Assembly: GCA_041396705.1 (NCBI GenBank)
Contig: JAWKYB010000006.1
Span: 62,001 to 126,000 of the forward strand
Source of the DNA: Alphaproteobacteria bacterium
GTDB taxonomy: Bacteria > Pseudomonadota > Alphaproteobacteria > CALKHQ01
Reading direction: 5' to 3'
DNA length: 64,000 bases
Each line of letters starts with the position of its first letter. Position 1 is the first letter of the stretch. The position numbers and the translations under genes are program-made. The notes under the pieces were generated by a model that was not told the origin of the DNA, did no database searches, and saw only the letters and a list, made by a program, of their open reading frames with translations. Below are positions 16,690 through 25,387 of this stretch, one piece after another.

Positions 16690-18090
16690 ATGGGACAGGC
16701 AGGCGCGTTGGACCTGTCGGCGCGGCCGCCGGACGGCCGTTCCCGCCGCTTGCCTGCGGTCGCGCTGCCGGCGCTGGCGGCCGTCCTGCCGGCCGCGGTC
16801 GCGTTCGCCGGCGCGCTGCACGCGGGTTTCGTGCTGGACGACCTGGCCGACGTGGTCGGCAATCCGGCCGCCACCGCGGCGCGTTTCGTCGAGCGGCTGC
16901 CGCAGACGGTGCGGCCGCTGCTGAAGGCGAGCTACGCCGTGCAGGACTGGCTGCACGGTCCGTGGGCGCCCGGCTTCCACGCCGTCAACCTGCTGCTGCA
17001 CGTCGCCACCACGCTGTTGCTGCTGGTACTGCTGCGGCGGGCGGTGCGCCTGAGCGCCGTCGCCGTTCTCGCCACCGCGCTGTGGGCGGTGCATCCGGCG
17101 CTGACCGAGACCGTGACCTATGTCAGCGGCCGCTCCGCCGGCCTGTCGGCCCTGCTGCTGCTGGGCGCGCTCGTGCTGGCGACCGGCCCGGTCCGCGCCG
17201 GCACCGTCGCCGCGGCCGCAACCTGCGCCGCGCTGGCGCCACTGGCGCGCGAGACGGCGCTGGTGTTGCCGGCGCTGCTGCTGTGGTGGCAGCTGACGGT
17301 CGGCCGCGGCGAGAGCGTGCGCACCGCCTGCACGCGCCTGTTGCCGGTCCTGGCCGGCGCCGCAGTCGGCGCCTCGGTGCTGGCGGCGATGCCGGGCCAC
17401 CGCACCCTGGTCGCGTTCAGCCTGCAGGCCCGGCCGCCGCTCGATGCCCTGCGCGGCAACGTCCACGCCATGGCCGACATCCTCGGCTACTGGGCCATGC
17501 CGTGGCGGATCAGCATCGACCCGCCGCAGCCGCAGGCCTGGGGATGGCTGGAGCTTGCCACGCTGGTCCGAACGGCCGGGCTGGCCGTCGTCGGCGGCAC
17601 CGCCCTTGCCCTGCGCCGGCGTGCGCCCGTCGCCGCCTTCGCGCTCGGCTGGACGCTGCTGTGCCTGCTGCCGAGCAACTCGCTGATCTGGCGGATCGAC
17701 CCGGTCGGGTTGAAGCCGCTCTATCTCGCCTCGATCGGGCCGGCGCTGCTGCTGGCGGCAGTCCCGATGCGATCCGGCGGCGCCGGCCGCCGGTTCGGCA
17801 TGGCGGCCGGTGCCGGACTGGGCGTCGCGCTTGCGGCGATGACGGTGCAACGCACTGCGCTCTATGCCGACCCCGTCGCCCTGTGGCGGGACGCCGTCGA
17901 CAAGGCGCCGGAACGCGGCCGGCCGTGGATCGGCCTCGGCCTGGCGTTGCTCGAGGCCGGGCGGCGCGACGAGGCCGCCGCCGCGCTCGCCGCCGGGCTG
18001 GCGCGGGAACCGTGGAACCCGGCTGCGCGAGAGGGCTTGGCGCTGATCGAGGCCACGCGTAATATCGGTTCCGATCTCCTCCAGCAGTGA
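16690..18090 (+). CDS. Multipass membrane protein with C-terminal TPR, TMTC/O-mannosyltransferase-like
   Basis: A 466-residue protein with about ten hydrophobic helices between residues 22 and 395, followed by a cytoplasmic or periplasmic tail with one to two TPR-like repeats (WIGLGLALLEAGRRDEAAAA, ending RNIGSDLLQQ). The first loop has FVLDDLADVVGNPAA and the next segments GFHAVNLLLHVATT and WAVHPALTETVTYVSGR; this order (acidic DD loop, HAxNxLLH, VHPxxTExVxYVSGR) is typical of TMTC-like GT-C-fold proteins. A glycosyltransferase role on secreted proteins is inferred by fold. It is encoded just ahead of two secreted-protein genes, which might be its substrates. Confidence 0.75.
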   Translation: MGQAGALDLSARPPDGRSRRLPAVALPALAAVLPAAVAFAGALHAGFVLDDLADVVGNPAATAARFVERLPQTVRPLLKASYAVQDWLHGPWAPGFHAVNLLLHVATTLLLLVLLRRAVRLSAVAVLATALWAVHPALTETVTYVSGRSAGLSALLLLGALVLATGPVRAGTVAAAATCAALAPLARETALVLPALLLWWQLTVGRGESVRTACTRLLPVLAGAAVGASVLAAMPGHRTLVAFSLQARPPLDALRGNVHAMADILGYWAMPWRISIDPPQPQAWGWLELATLVRTAGLAVVGGTALALRRRAPVAAFALGWTLLCLLPSNSLIWRIDPVGLKPLYLASIGPALLLAAVPMRSGGAGRRFGMAAGAGLGVALAAMTVQRTALYADPVALWRDAVDKAPERGRPWIGLGLALLEAGRRDEAAAALAAGLAREPWNPAAREGLALIEATRNIGSDLLQQ

Positions 18091-18097
18091 GTCCGTC

Positions 18098-18843
18098 GTG
18101 GCGGCAGAGGTGTCGTGGCGTTGGGTGTGTGCAGCGTTCGCGCTGGCATTCGGCATGCTCGCGGTCGTGCGCCCGGCGGCTGCGCAGGACTCGATGGTCC
18201 AGTCGATGACGCCCTGCGAGTGCCTGCGCTGCTTCCCGAGCGAGATCCGCTATGCCGAGGCAATGGCCCGCGGCTATGCGGCGACGGCGGAAAGCCTGGA
18301 CATCCTGGCAGCGGCCTGGGACGGCAACAGGCTGGTCCAGCAGGACCATCCCCGACCGCAACGGGTTTCTCGAAGACAACTACAGGTCCGAGTTCGACGC
18401 ATTTCACACCGCGGCGTCGCAGGAGGCCTCGCGGCCGCTGGACTGCATCAACACCTCGCTGGCGGCGCTGCTGATGCCGATGGAGATGTTCGTCGACCCG
18501 CTGACGTGCACCGTCGAGATGCGCGAGATAGCACGCACGCTGATACCCTGCGACGACGTCTACCTGTCGACGCTGGCGCACGAGCTCAACCACGTGAACT
18601 GGTGTGCGCCGCGCTTTCCGCGGACCCGGCCGGACCACCTCCTCGCGGTCCGAGGCCGAGGCCTATTCGACCCAGGCCGACATCCTGCGGATCCTGTATC
18701 TGCGGCGCTGGCGGCAGCAACCCGGCGCGCGCACCCCGCGCATCCGCTTCAACGACCTGCCGCGCGCCGTCGACTATCTCGAGCGGGCTCTGACCTACGA
18801 GCGGCAGAACCCGATCGGCTGCTTCCCGCCGGCTCAGGTCTGA
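18098..18843 (+). pseudogene. Secreted protein with HELNH (HExxH) zincin-like motif, split by two apparent +1 shifts
   Basis: Three consecutive frames form one protein of about 248 residues. A GTG start at 18098 gives a signal peptide (WRWVCAAFALAFGMLAVVRP, then AAAQ) and a Cys-containing start (PCECLRCFPSE). The coding frame moves +1 near 18340-18350 and again within about 18600-18648. The middle frame holds LSTLAHELNHVNWC with the HExxH motif at 18579-18593. The last frame holds SEAEAYSTQADILR (18649 on), which could give a third, downstream Glu ligand of a gluzincin. I cannot name a peptidase family. Repaired, it would be a periplasmic or secreted metallopeptidase candidate; otherwise it is a pseudogene. 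Starts 8 bp after the TMTC-like gene. Confidence 0.55.
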
Positions 18844-18850
18844 GCCTGAA

Positions 18851-21042
18851 ATGACGCGGCGGCGCCCGCGCAGTCCGGTTCGTCGCGGTCGCCGTGCTGA
18901 CCGTCGCCGCCCGGATCGCCGTCGCGCAGCAGCCGGCGCCAACCCCGTCGGACGGCCCCGAAGGCCTGATGGCGGCGATGACCGCCGCCTGTACCGGCGA
19001 GGGCGAGGCTGCCGCCACCGACTGCCTGATCGCTCAGAACGAGCTCTCCGACGCCATCGCCGCGGCCCTGCTCAAGGTCGGTGCCAGCGGCCAGCGCGAC
19101 GCGGGCGTGGCGCTGGTGCGCCAGTTCGCGACCTGGCCGCTGTCGCGCGTGCGCTATGCCTGCGCGGCAGCCATGGCCGGCCTGTTCCCCGCCGCGGAAG
19201 ACACCGCGCTGCTGGCTCGGCTGCTGAACGACCCGGTGCCGCTGGTGCGCAGCGCGGCGCGCGCCGCACTCGACGCCAGCAGCGACCCCGCCGCACGCCG
19301 CCTGGTCGCGCGCGCCATTCCGGAGCAGGGCGAGTCGCTGGATCCGGACGGGCCGCCGCTCGACCCGGCGGCGCTGCCGGCCGGACTGCCGGCGGACCTC
19401 GAGCCGATCCGGTTCGCCGCGGACGGCGCGGACGGCGTTGCGGCCTATGTCTCCGACACGCCGCGCCAGCAGGCGCTGGACATGCTGTCGGCCGCCGCGG
19501 GCCAGCCGCCGCTGGACCTCGACGCGATGGCGGCACGGCTGGGCGACGCCACGCCGACGCCGGCGGTCGATCCCGACGATCCGATCGCGATGATGCGCTA
19601 CATGGCCGAGCTGCAGGAGCAGATCGAAGCGCTGCCGGAGGATCAGCGGCAGGCAGTGGATCGCCGCCATGCAGGCACTGCAGTCGGCACAGAACCCCGC
19701 CGGCGGTGCGGCGCAGGACCCGTTGGCACGCTGGCGCGACGACGACCTCTACGCCAATCCGTCGGCCGTCCCGCTGCCCGCGGTCGGCCAGGCTGCGGTA
19801 CCCGCGACCGCCCATTTCGCGGTGGTCTACGACGACATCAGCCTGGGGCGGACCGGCATCGCCCTGCAGTGGGTGCCGGCGGCGGCGATGCCTCGGCCGG
19901 CGCAGGCGACCGAACCGGCGGAGCCGGACGCCGACGCCGACGCCGACGCCGATGCGCAGCCTGACGACGGCGACCGGCGCGCCCCGATGGACGCTGCCGC
20001 CATCGAGGCGATGCTGTGGGAGGCGATGCAGCGCGACAACACGACGCCGGGCGACCTCGACGCGTTCATCGGCGCCTTCCCCGACAGCCCGCATCTGGAA
20101 GAGGCACAGGCACGGCGCGAGGCGCTGCTGCTGGCGCCGCCGCCCAACGCCGCGCTTTCGATCGACGATGCGACCGTTGCCGCCGGTGTCGACATCGTCG
20201 TGCACTACGCCGGGCTGCCCGGCGACCGCAACGACTGGATCGCGGTCGCTGCCGCCGGCGCGCCGGACGAAAGCTGGCTCGCCTGGGCCTATACCGACGG
20301 CGCGGCCGGCGGCAGCGTCACCCTGCCCGGCCGGCAACCCGGCGACTACGAACTGCGCGCCTATCTGGAAGACCCGCGCATCGTCGCCGCGCGGCTGCCG
20401 ATCACGGTGGTCGCGACGACGGTGCCGGACCGGCAGGGGCAGTCGTCGCTGTTCGGCCGCCGCGACACGCCGGCGCCGGCCGGGCCGTCGATGACGCTCG
20501 ACGTCGCCACGGTGCCGTCGAACATGCCGGTGGTGGTGCACTACGACGGGCTGGCGACGGACCGCCGGCCCTGGGTCACGGTCGTCGCCGTCGGCACGCC
20601 CGACACCAGCTGGGGCGCCTGGACCTATGTCGACGGCGGCGCCGGCAGTGCGACGTTGCCGGCGCAACCGCCCGGCGCCTACGAGGTGCGGCTCTATTAC
20701 GAGAACCCGCGCCAGGTGCTGGCCAGGCTGCCACTGACCGTCTCGCCGCCCGACCCGAACGCCCCGGGCCCCAGCCTGGAGGCGGACAAGACCCGCTTCG
20801 CCGTCGGTGAGCCGATCGCCGTGCGCTGGGCCGGCATGCCCGGCGTGCGGTCGGATTGGATCACCGTCGTGCCCGCCGGCACGCCCGACACCACCTGGGC
20901 CGACTGGGCCTATACCGACCGGATGCCGGCCGGCATGCTGACGCTGCCCGGCCAGCGCGTGCCCGGCGACTACGAGATCCGCGCCTATCTGGAGGGGCCG
21001 CGCGAGGTGGTGGCCAGGCTGGCGATCACCGTCACGCCCTGA
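18851..21042 (+). pseudogene. Secreted HEAT-like protein with three Ig-like repeats, split by two apparent +1 shifts
   Basis: An ATG at 18851 followed by a +1 shift near 18870 gives a signal peptide (VRFVAVAVLTVAARIAVA/QQ). A helical HEAT-like region follows (VRYACAAAMAGLFPAAED, LLNDPVPLVRSAARAALD). A second +1 shift near 19640-19660 leads into the frame running to 21042. That part has an Asp/Ala linker encoded by four gacgcc units (19927-19950), a helical segment, then three homologous beta domains of about 90 residues at about 20146-20412, 20482-20742 and 20767-21036. Each contains DWI/PWVTVV..AGTPDT.W..W.YTD and ends GDYE.RAYLE. Such domains occur in extracellular proteins and probably mediate binding. 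Total length would be about 730 residues. Confidence 0.6.
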
Positions 21043-21190
21043 CGGCACCGCAGCGCGACGGCACCGCAGCGCGTCTGCCCGCACAGAATGGGGTGTCGAC
21101 CCCATAACCGGAGCGTCGGCGATTCCATACCTTCTCCCCAACAGCGGCGGCCGAGGCGGCCGGCAACGGGCCAGAGAAGGAAGCGGACCC

Positions 21191-21379
21191 ATGCGCAACA
21201 CCGGCAAGACTTACCGCACCCTGGCGATCCTCGGTCTGCTGGCTGCGGCCTCCTTCGGATCCGCCTGCAGCCACGACGTCCGCATCGATGCCCCCGACGC
21301 GCCGATCGAGATGAGCGTCACCATCCACGTGCAGCAGGAAGTGCACGTCCGCCTCGCCGACGCCGCCCACCCGCGCTGA
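21191..21379 (+). CDS. YnbE-like small lipoprotein
   Basis: A 62-residue protein with a signal sequence ending ASFGSAC (lipobox S-A-C, Cys near residue 26) and a mature part VRIDAPDAPIEMSVTIHVQQ followed by EVHVRLAD. The pattern of a hydrophobic strand, P-x-x-P-I-E-M/I-x-V-x-I and a second strand matches the YnbE family, whose E. coli member works with YdbH in envelope lipid transport. A gagaagga ribosome site precedes 21191. No YdbH or YdbL homolog is visible in this window; it ends the plus-strand envelope gene run. Confidence 0.7.
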   Translation: MRNTGKTYRTLAILGLLAAASFGSACSHDVRIDAPDAPIEMSVTIHVQQEVHVRLADAAHPR

Positions 21380-21400
21380 CCGCGCCGGCCGGGCACTGCG

Positions 21401-22126
21401 CTACGCCGGCAGGCAAACCGGCCCGGCTGCGCCGAACCCCTCGAACGAAACCGACAGCCCGTCCGGCACGACGAGGTCCTCGGGACGCCAGTCCGGCTGC
21501 GACGGGCTCAGCGGCCGCAGCGTATGGCCGGTGCGGGCGTGCTGCACCGCATAGGGCCCGCGATGGCCGCGCACGGCCAGGTCCGCCATCACCGCCTCGA
21601 TGTCCGCCCGGTCCAGCAAGGCGCTGTGCCAGGTGGTCCGGAACGCGACATCGACGCCGGCCGGCGCGGGGACCAGCAGGTCCAGGGTCTCCCGGAAGGC
21701 GCCGGCATCGAATCCGGGCGTAACCCGGCCGATCCGGCCCGGCGGCGCCTTGTAGTCGCAGGCGATGGCGTCGACCAAGCCGCGCTCCAGCAGCGCCCGC
21801 ACGACCGCCGGCCGCATGCCGTTGGTATCCAGCTTCAGCGCCATCCCGGCGCCGCGCAACGCCGCCATGATCGCCGGCAGGTCGTCGCGGATGGTCGGCT
21901 CGCCGCCGGACAGCACGATGCCGTCGAGCAGGCCCCGGCGCCGGGCCAGGAAGGCGAGCGCGTCGTCGACGCCGAGCCGGCCCGCGGCGGCGACGATCTC
22001 AGGATTGTAGCAATAGGCGCAGCGCAGGTTGCAGCCGGCGACCCACAGCACCGCCGCCAGCCGGCCCGGATAGTCGATCGCGGTGAACGGGGTGATGTCG
22101 TAGAATGGCAGCCCCCCGTCGCTCAT
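21401..22126 (-). CDS. nrdG: Anaerobic ribonucleoside-triphosphate reductase activating protein (radical SAM)
   Basis: A 241-residue radical SAM protein with the iron-sulfur motif C32-x3-C36-x2-C39 in AGCNLRCAYCYN. SAM-binding segments follow: GIVLSGGEPT and LKLDTNGM. NrdG installs the glycyl radical on NrdD in anoxic growth. Its ATG overlaps the nrdD stop by 4 bp (22123-22126), so synthesis is coupled to NrdD. Length is longer than the E. coli type and closer to the family of pyruvate-formate-lyase-activase-like NrdG proteins, with a C-terminal extension (RTGHTLRPLSPSQPDWRPED). Confidence 0.93.
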   Translation of the reverse strand: MSDGGLPFYDITPFTAIDYPGRLAAVLWVAGCNLRCAYCYNPEIVAAAGRLGVDDALAFLARRRGLLDGIVLSGGEPTIRDDLPAIMAALRGAGMALKLDTNGMRPAVVRALLERGLVDAIACDYKAPPGRIGRVTPGFDAGAFRETLDLLVPAPAGVDVAFRTTWHSALLDRADIEAVMADLAVRGHRGPYAVQHARTGHTLRPLSPSQPDWRPEDLVVPDGLSVSFEGFGAAGPVCLPA

Positions 22127-24234
22127 GGCGCCGCGTCCGCCAGCGCCTTGCGCTCGACGAAGAAGCGCCGCTCGCGGTGCTCGCCCTGCTTGCCCACGTT
22201 GAAGCTTTCCACCGGCCGGTAGTAGCCGACGACGCGCGTCCAGGTCTGGGTCTTCGCCCCGCAGGTCGGGCAGGCGGCGACCTCGCCGCCGATCGCGCCG
22301 TGGGTCGGGCACACCGAGAACACCGGCGTGATCGTGATCGACGGCAGCTGCCAGCGCTCCAGCACCCGCCGCACCAGCATGCGCGCGGCATCGCCGGAAC
22401 TCAGCCGCTCGCTCATGTACAGGTGCAGCACGGTGCCGCCGGTGTACCTGCCCTGCAGGTCGTTCTGCAGCGCCAGCGCCTCGAACGGATCGTCGGTCAG
22501 GCCGACCGGCAGCTGGCTGGAATTGGTGTAGTAGATGCCGGGCGGCGTCCCGGCCTGCAGGATGTCCGGGAAGCGTTCGCGGTCCAGCCGGGCGAGACGA
22601 TAGCTGGTGCCCTCCGCCGGCGTCGCTTCCAGGTTGTAGAGGTGACCGCTCTGCTGCTGGTAGCCGCGCAGCCGTTCGCGGATGCGGTCGAGCACCGCCA
22701 GGCAGCGGTCGATGCCCTCGCGACGGGTCAGGTCGAGCCGGCCGCGCGTCAGGTTGCGCAGCATCTCGTTCATGCCGTTGACGCCGACGGTGTTGAAATG
22801 GTTGCGGAACGACGGCAGGTAGCGCCGGGTGTAGGGGAACAGCCCGGCCTCGTAGAGCGCGGTCAGCTTCGCCCGCTTGCGCTCCAGCGTGTCGAAGGCG
22901 AGGTCGAGCAGGCCGTCGAGGCGGCCGGCCAGCGCGCCTTCGTCGTCGCGGCACAGATAGCCGAGCCGCGCCATGTTCAGCGTGACCACACCCAGCGACC
23001 CGGTCATCTCGCCGGAGCCGAACAGCCCGTCGCCGCGCCGCTCGAGCGCACGCAGGTCGAGCTGCAGGCGGCAGCACATGCTGCGCACCGCGCCGGGGTC
23101 GAACGCGTCCGGGTTCGGCCGGCGGGTGCCGTCGGCGTCGACGATCCAGCGGCTGCCGAGGAAGTTCTGGAAATAGGTGCTGCCCATCCGCGACGCGTTG
23201 TCGAAGATCGCGTCGGAGACCGGACCGTCCCAGGGGAAGTCCTCGGTCACGTTGACGGTCGGGATCGGGAAGGTGAAGGGTTGGCCCATGCCGTCGCCGT
23301 CGCTGAGCACGGCATAGAGCGCGATCACGATCCGCGCGCACTCCGGCGCGAAATGGCGATAGGTCAGGTCGGTCAGTGCCCGCACCGCCGGGTCGCGCCG
23401 TCGCGCCTCGGCCAGCAGGTCCGCATCGGCGACGCCGTCGAACAGGTGCCGGCCGCCACGGGTCGGCGGCTGGCCGGCCAGATCCTGCGGCACCGCGATG
23501 TCGAGGGTGACGTTGGTGAAGGGCGACTGGCCCCAGCGCGCGGGCACGTTGAGGTCGTAGACGAAGTGGCGCAGCTCGCGCTTCAGCGCCGCGTCGCCCA
23601 GCCGGTCCGCGAACAGATAGGGCGCGAGATAGGTGTCGAACGAGGCGAACGCCTGCGCCCCGGCCCATTCCGACTGCAGCACGCCGAGGAAGTTGGCAGC
23701 CTGAGCCAGCGCCTCGCGCAGATGGCGCGGCGGCCGGCTGGCGATGCGGCCCGGCCCGCCGTTGAAGCCCTCGTCGAGCAGCTGGCGCAGGCTCCAGCCG
23801 GCACAGTAGCCGGCGAGCGCGCCCAGGTTGTGGATGTGCAGGTCGCCGTCGCGGTGGGCACGGGCCGCCGCCGGCGCGTAGACCCGGTCGAGCCAGTAGT
23901 TGGCGATCACTTTGCCGGCTGCGTTGCCCATCAGGCCGACATGGCCGAAGCCGAGGTTGGCGTTTTCCGCAACCCGCCAGTTGGCGCGCGTCAGGTACGC
24001 GTCGACCGTGGCGGCACAGTCGATCCACGTCGTCGTGCCGTCCGGGACGCCCGCTGGCTGCCCGTCCGACGCAGCGTCGGACGGATCGTCGGATGCCGGC
24101 ACGGCCGCCGCGCGCTCGCCCGCGCTCACGGCGCCGGCCCGGCAGGAGTCGCTGGATCGCGCATGGCTGCCATATGGGGCGGCGCGCGGCGACGTGCATT
24201 GACTGCCGTCAACCCGCCGCGGTGGCGTAGCCAT
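22123..24234 (-). CDS. nrdD: Anaerobic ribonucleoside-triphosphate reductase, class III
   Basis: A protein of up to 703 residues. Catalytic-domain landmarks include NWRVAENANLGFGHVGLMGN, GDLHIHNLGALAGYC, QSEWAGAQAF, SFDTYLAPYLF and YYTNSSQLPVG. The C-terminal zinc site is CPTHG...CPTCG, and the glycyl radical site lies in RVVGYYRPVESFNVGK. It reduces NTPs to dNTPs without oxygen. The usual N-terminal ATP-cone is missing: residues 1-65 are Ala/Ser/Pro-rich. The start is uncertain; a GTG at 24129 would remove most of that tail. It is followed by nrdG with a 4-bp overlap. Confidence 0.93.
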   Translation of the reverse strand: MATPPRRVDGSQCTSPRAAPYGSHARSSDSCRAGAVSAGERAAAVPASDDPSDAASDGQPAGVPDGTTTWIDCAATVDAYLTRANWRVAENANLGFGHVGLMGNAAGKVIANYWLDRVYAPAAARAHRDGDLHIHNLGALAGYCAGWSLRQLLDEGFNGGPGRIASRPPRHLREALAQAANFLGVLQSEWAGAQAFASFDTYLAPYLFADRLGDAALKRELRHFVYDLNVPARWGQSPFTNVTLDIAVPQDLAGQPPTRGGRHLFDGVADADLLAEARRRDPAVRALTDLTYRHFAPECARIVIALYAVLSDGDGMGQPFTFPIPTVNVTEDFPWDGPVSDAIFDNASRMGSTYFQNFLGSRWIVDADGTRRPNPDAFDPGAVRSMCCRLQLDLRALERRGDGLFGSGEMTGSLGVVTLNMARLGYLCRDDEGALAGRLDGLLDLAFDTLERKRAKLTALYEAGLFPYTRRYLPSFRNHFNTVGVNGMNEMLRNLTRGRLDLTRREGIDRCLAVLDRIRERLRGYQQQSGHLYNLEATPAEGTSYRLARLDRERFPDILQAGTPPGIYYTNSSQLPVGLTDDPFEALALQNDLQGRYTGGTVLHLYMSERLSSGDAARMLVRRVLERWQLPSITITPVFSVCPTHGAIGGEVAACPTCGAKTQTWTRVVGYYRPVESFNVGKQGEHRERRFFVERKALADAAP

Positions 24235-24247
24235 TGCGCGGGATCAA
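24234..24247. promoter_or_regulatory. Candidate FNR/FixK-type box at the nrdD start
   Basis: ttgcgcgggatcaa fits the FNR/FixK pattern TTGAT-N4-ATCAA at 12 of 14 counted with the free spacer, that is 8 of 10 defined bases, with the exact spacing. It overlaps the ATG at 24234. Oxygen control would suit nrdDG, but overlap with the start codon suggests the real start may be the GTG at 24129. Confidence 0.4.
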
Positions 24248-24319
24248 GGACCGGCCTTCGCAACCGGCCGACCATGGCGGCGTTTCGCGAGGGCCCGGAC
24301 GCAGCAGCGGAGGACTACG

Positions 24320-24565
24320 GTGACCAGACCCCTGAATGCCTCGGAGATCCGTCACCTTTGCGGCGACATCCTCGATTCCCAGGTCGAGGCGATCGTCGCG
24401 AGCGGCGCGGAGATCGCCGACATCGAGACCGCACTGGCCTATGCCGCCGGCATGGACGATGCGATGGGCGAGGCCCGCATCCCGCTGGCCGGCCGCGCCG
24501 CCGCGGTGTTCGAGATCATCGCGGCCGGCGAGGAGTATGCCGAGGAGGACCGCGCGCCGCGCTGA
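24320..24565 (+). CDS. Small acidic helical protein, unknown function
   Basis: An 81-residue protein with a GTG start at 24320 and a gcggaggac ribosome site 6 bases upstream. It is acidic and helical (ILDSQVEAIVASGAEIADIE; AAGEEYAEEDRAPR at the C-terminus) without a signal peptide or membrane segment. It diverges from nrdD across about 85 bp and may share that control region. I do not recognise a family. Confidence 0.55.
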   Translation: MTRPLNASEIRHLCGDILDSQVEAIVASGAEIADIETALAYAAGMDDAMGEARIPLAGRAAAVFEIIAAGEEYAEEDRAPR

Positions 24566-24597
24566 CCTGCGGCCGTCCGTGGGGCGTTCGGGCCGCA

Positions 24598-25368
24598 TCA
24601 GGCCGGTTCGCGCGCCCGGTGCCGGGCCAGCGCAGCGGTCAACCCGCGGCCGGCGGCCCGCACCTCGTCGGCGATGCGCGCCACCACCGGTTCCGGCGCG
24701 CGCCGCTCGGCAATGGTGACGCAGATGCAGGCGATCGGCGACTGGCCGGCGTCGTAGACCGGCGTCGCAATGCCGACGGCACCGGGCGTGATCTCGCCCC
24801 GCGCCACCGCCACGCCGGTCCGCCGGACCTGGCGCAGGCGGTCGAGCACCGCGCGCAGGTCGGCGCCGCCGTCGGCGATGCCGAACTCGGCGCGGTTGCG
24901 CTCCAGGATCGGCATCAGCTGGCGCCGCGGCAGATGGGCGAGAATTGCACGGGCGACGGCACCGCGGCCCAGCGGCATCGGCCGGCCGCGCGGATAGCTG
25001 CTCTTCGGGTCCGGCGCCGAGGTTTCCGAATGCACGCACAGCACCCGGTCGCGGTACCAGCGCACCAGGAAGGCGGTGCAGGGATGGCGCTGCGCCAGCT
25101 CGCGCAGCAGCCCGGCGCCTTCCAGCACCAGCGGGTCGGAGCGGCGCAGCAGGTAGTCCATCTCCACCACCTTCGGGCCGAGGATGTAGCCGGCGTTGGG
25201 CAGCGAGGCGAGCATGCCCTGTTCTTTCAGGATCTTCAGGTAGCGGTAGAGGGTCGGCCGGCTGTAGCCCAGCCGCTCCATCAGCTGGTCCGGCGTCCAT
25301 TCCAGCCGGTCCTCGGAGAACATCCCGAGGATGGCGAGCATGCGCTCCAGGCTGTTCGGCTGCCTCAC
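24598..25368 (-). CDS. IclR-family transcriptional regulator
   Basis: A 256-residue regulator. The N-terminal winged helix (about residues 5-65) contains SLERMLAILGMFSEDRLEWT and the recognition helix YSRPTLYRYLKILKEQG. The C-terminal effector domain has HPCTAFLVRWYRDRVLC, PMPLGRGAVARAILA and GVAVARGEITPGAVGIATPV, typical of IclR ligand-binding domains. It is encoded 19 bp downstream of the PLP enzyme on the same strand, which suggests it controls that enzyme and responds to its substrate or product. The ligand cannot be deduced. Confidence 0.9.
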   Translation of the reverse strand: MRQPNSLERMLAILGMFSEDRLEWTPDQLMERLGYSRPTLYRYLKILKEQGMLASLPNAGYILGPKVVEMDYLLRRSDPLVLEGAGLLRELAQRHPCTAFLVRWYRDRVLCVHSETSAPDPKSSYPRGRPMPLGRGAVARAILAHLPRRQLMPILERNRAEFGIADGGADLRAVLDRLRQVRRTGVAVARGEITPGAVGIATPVYDAGQSPIACICVTIAERRAPEPVVARIADEVRAAGRGLTAALARHRAREPA

Positions 25369-25387
25369 GGTCGACCGGCCCGCACGG

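Noticed and set aside
18340..19660. Programmed +1 frameshifting as explanation for the broken genes
   Set aside because: No common slippery sequence or stop-codon context is seen at the four sites, and four events in 1.3 kb are implausible.
19927..19950. Four gacgcc repeats as a separate repeat element
   Set aside because: They lie inside a coding region and only encode an Asp-Ala linker.
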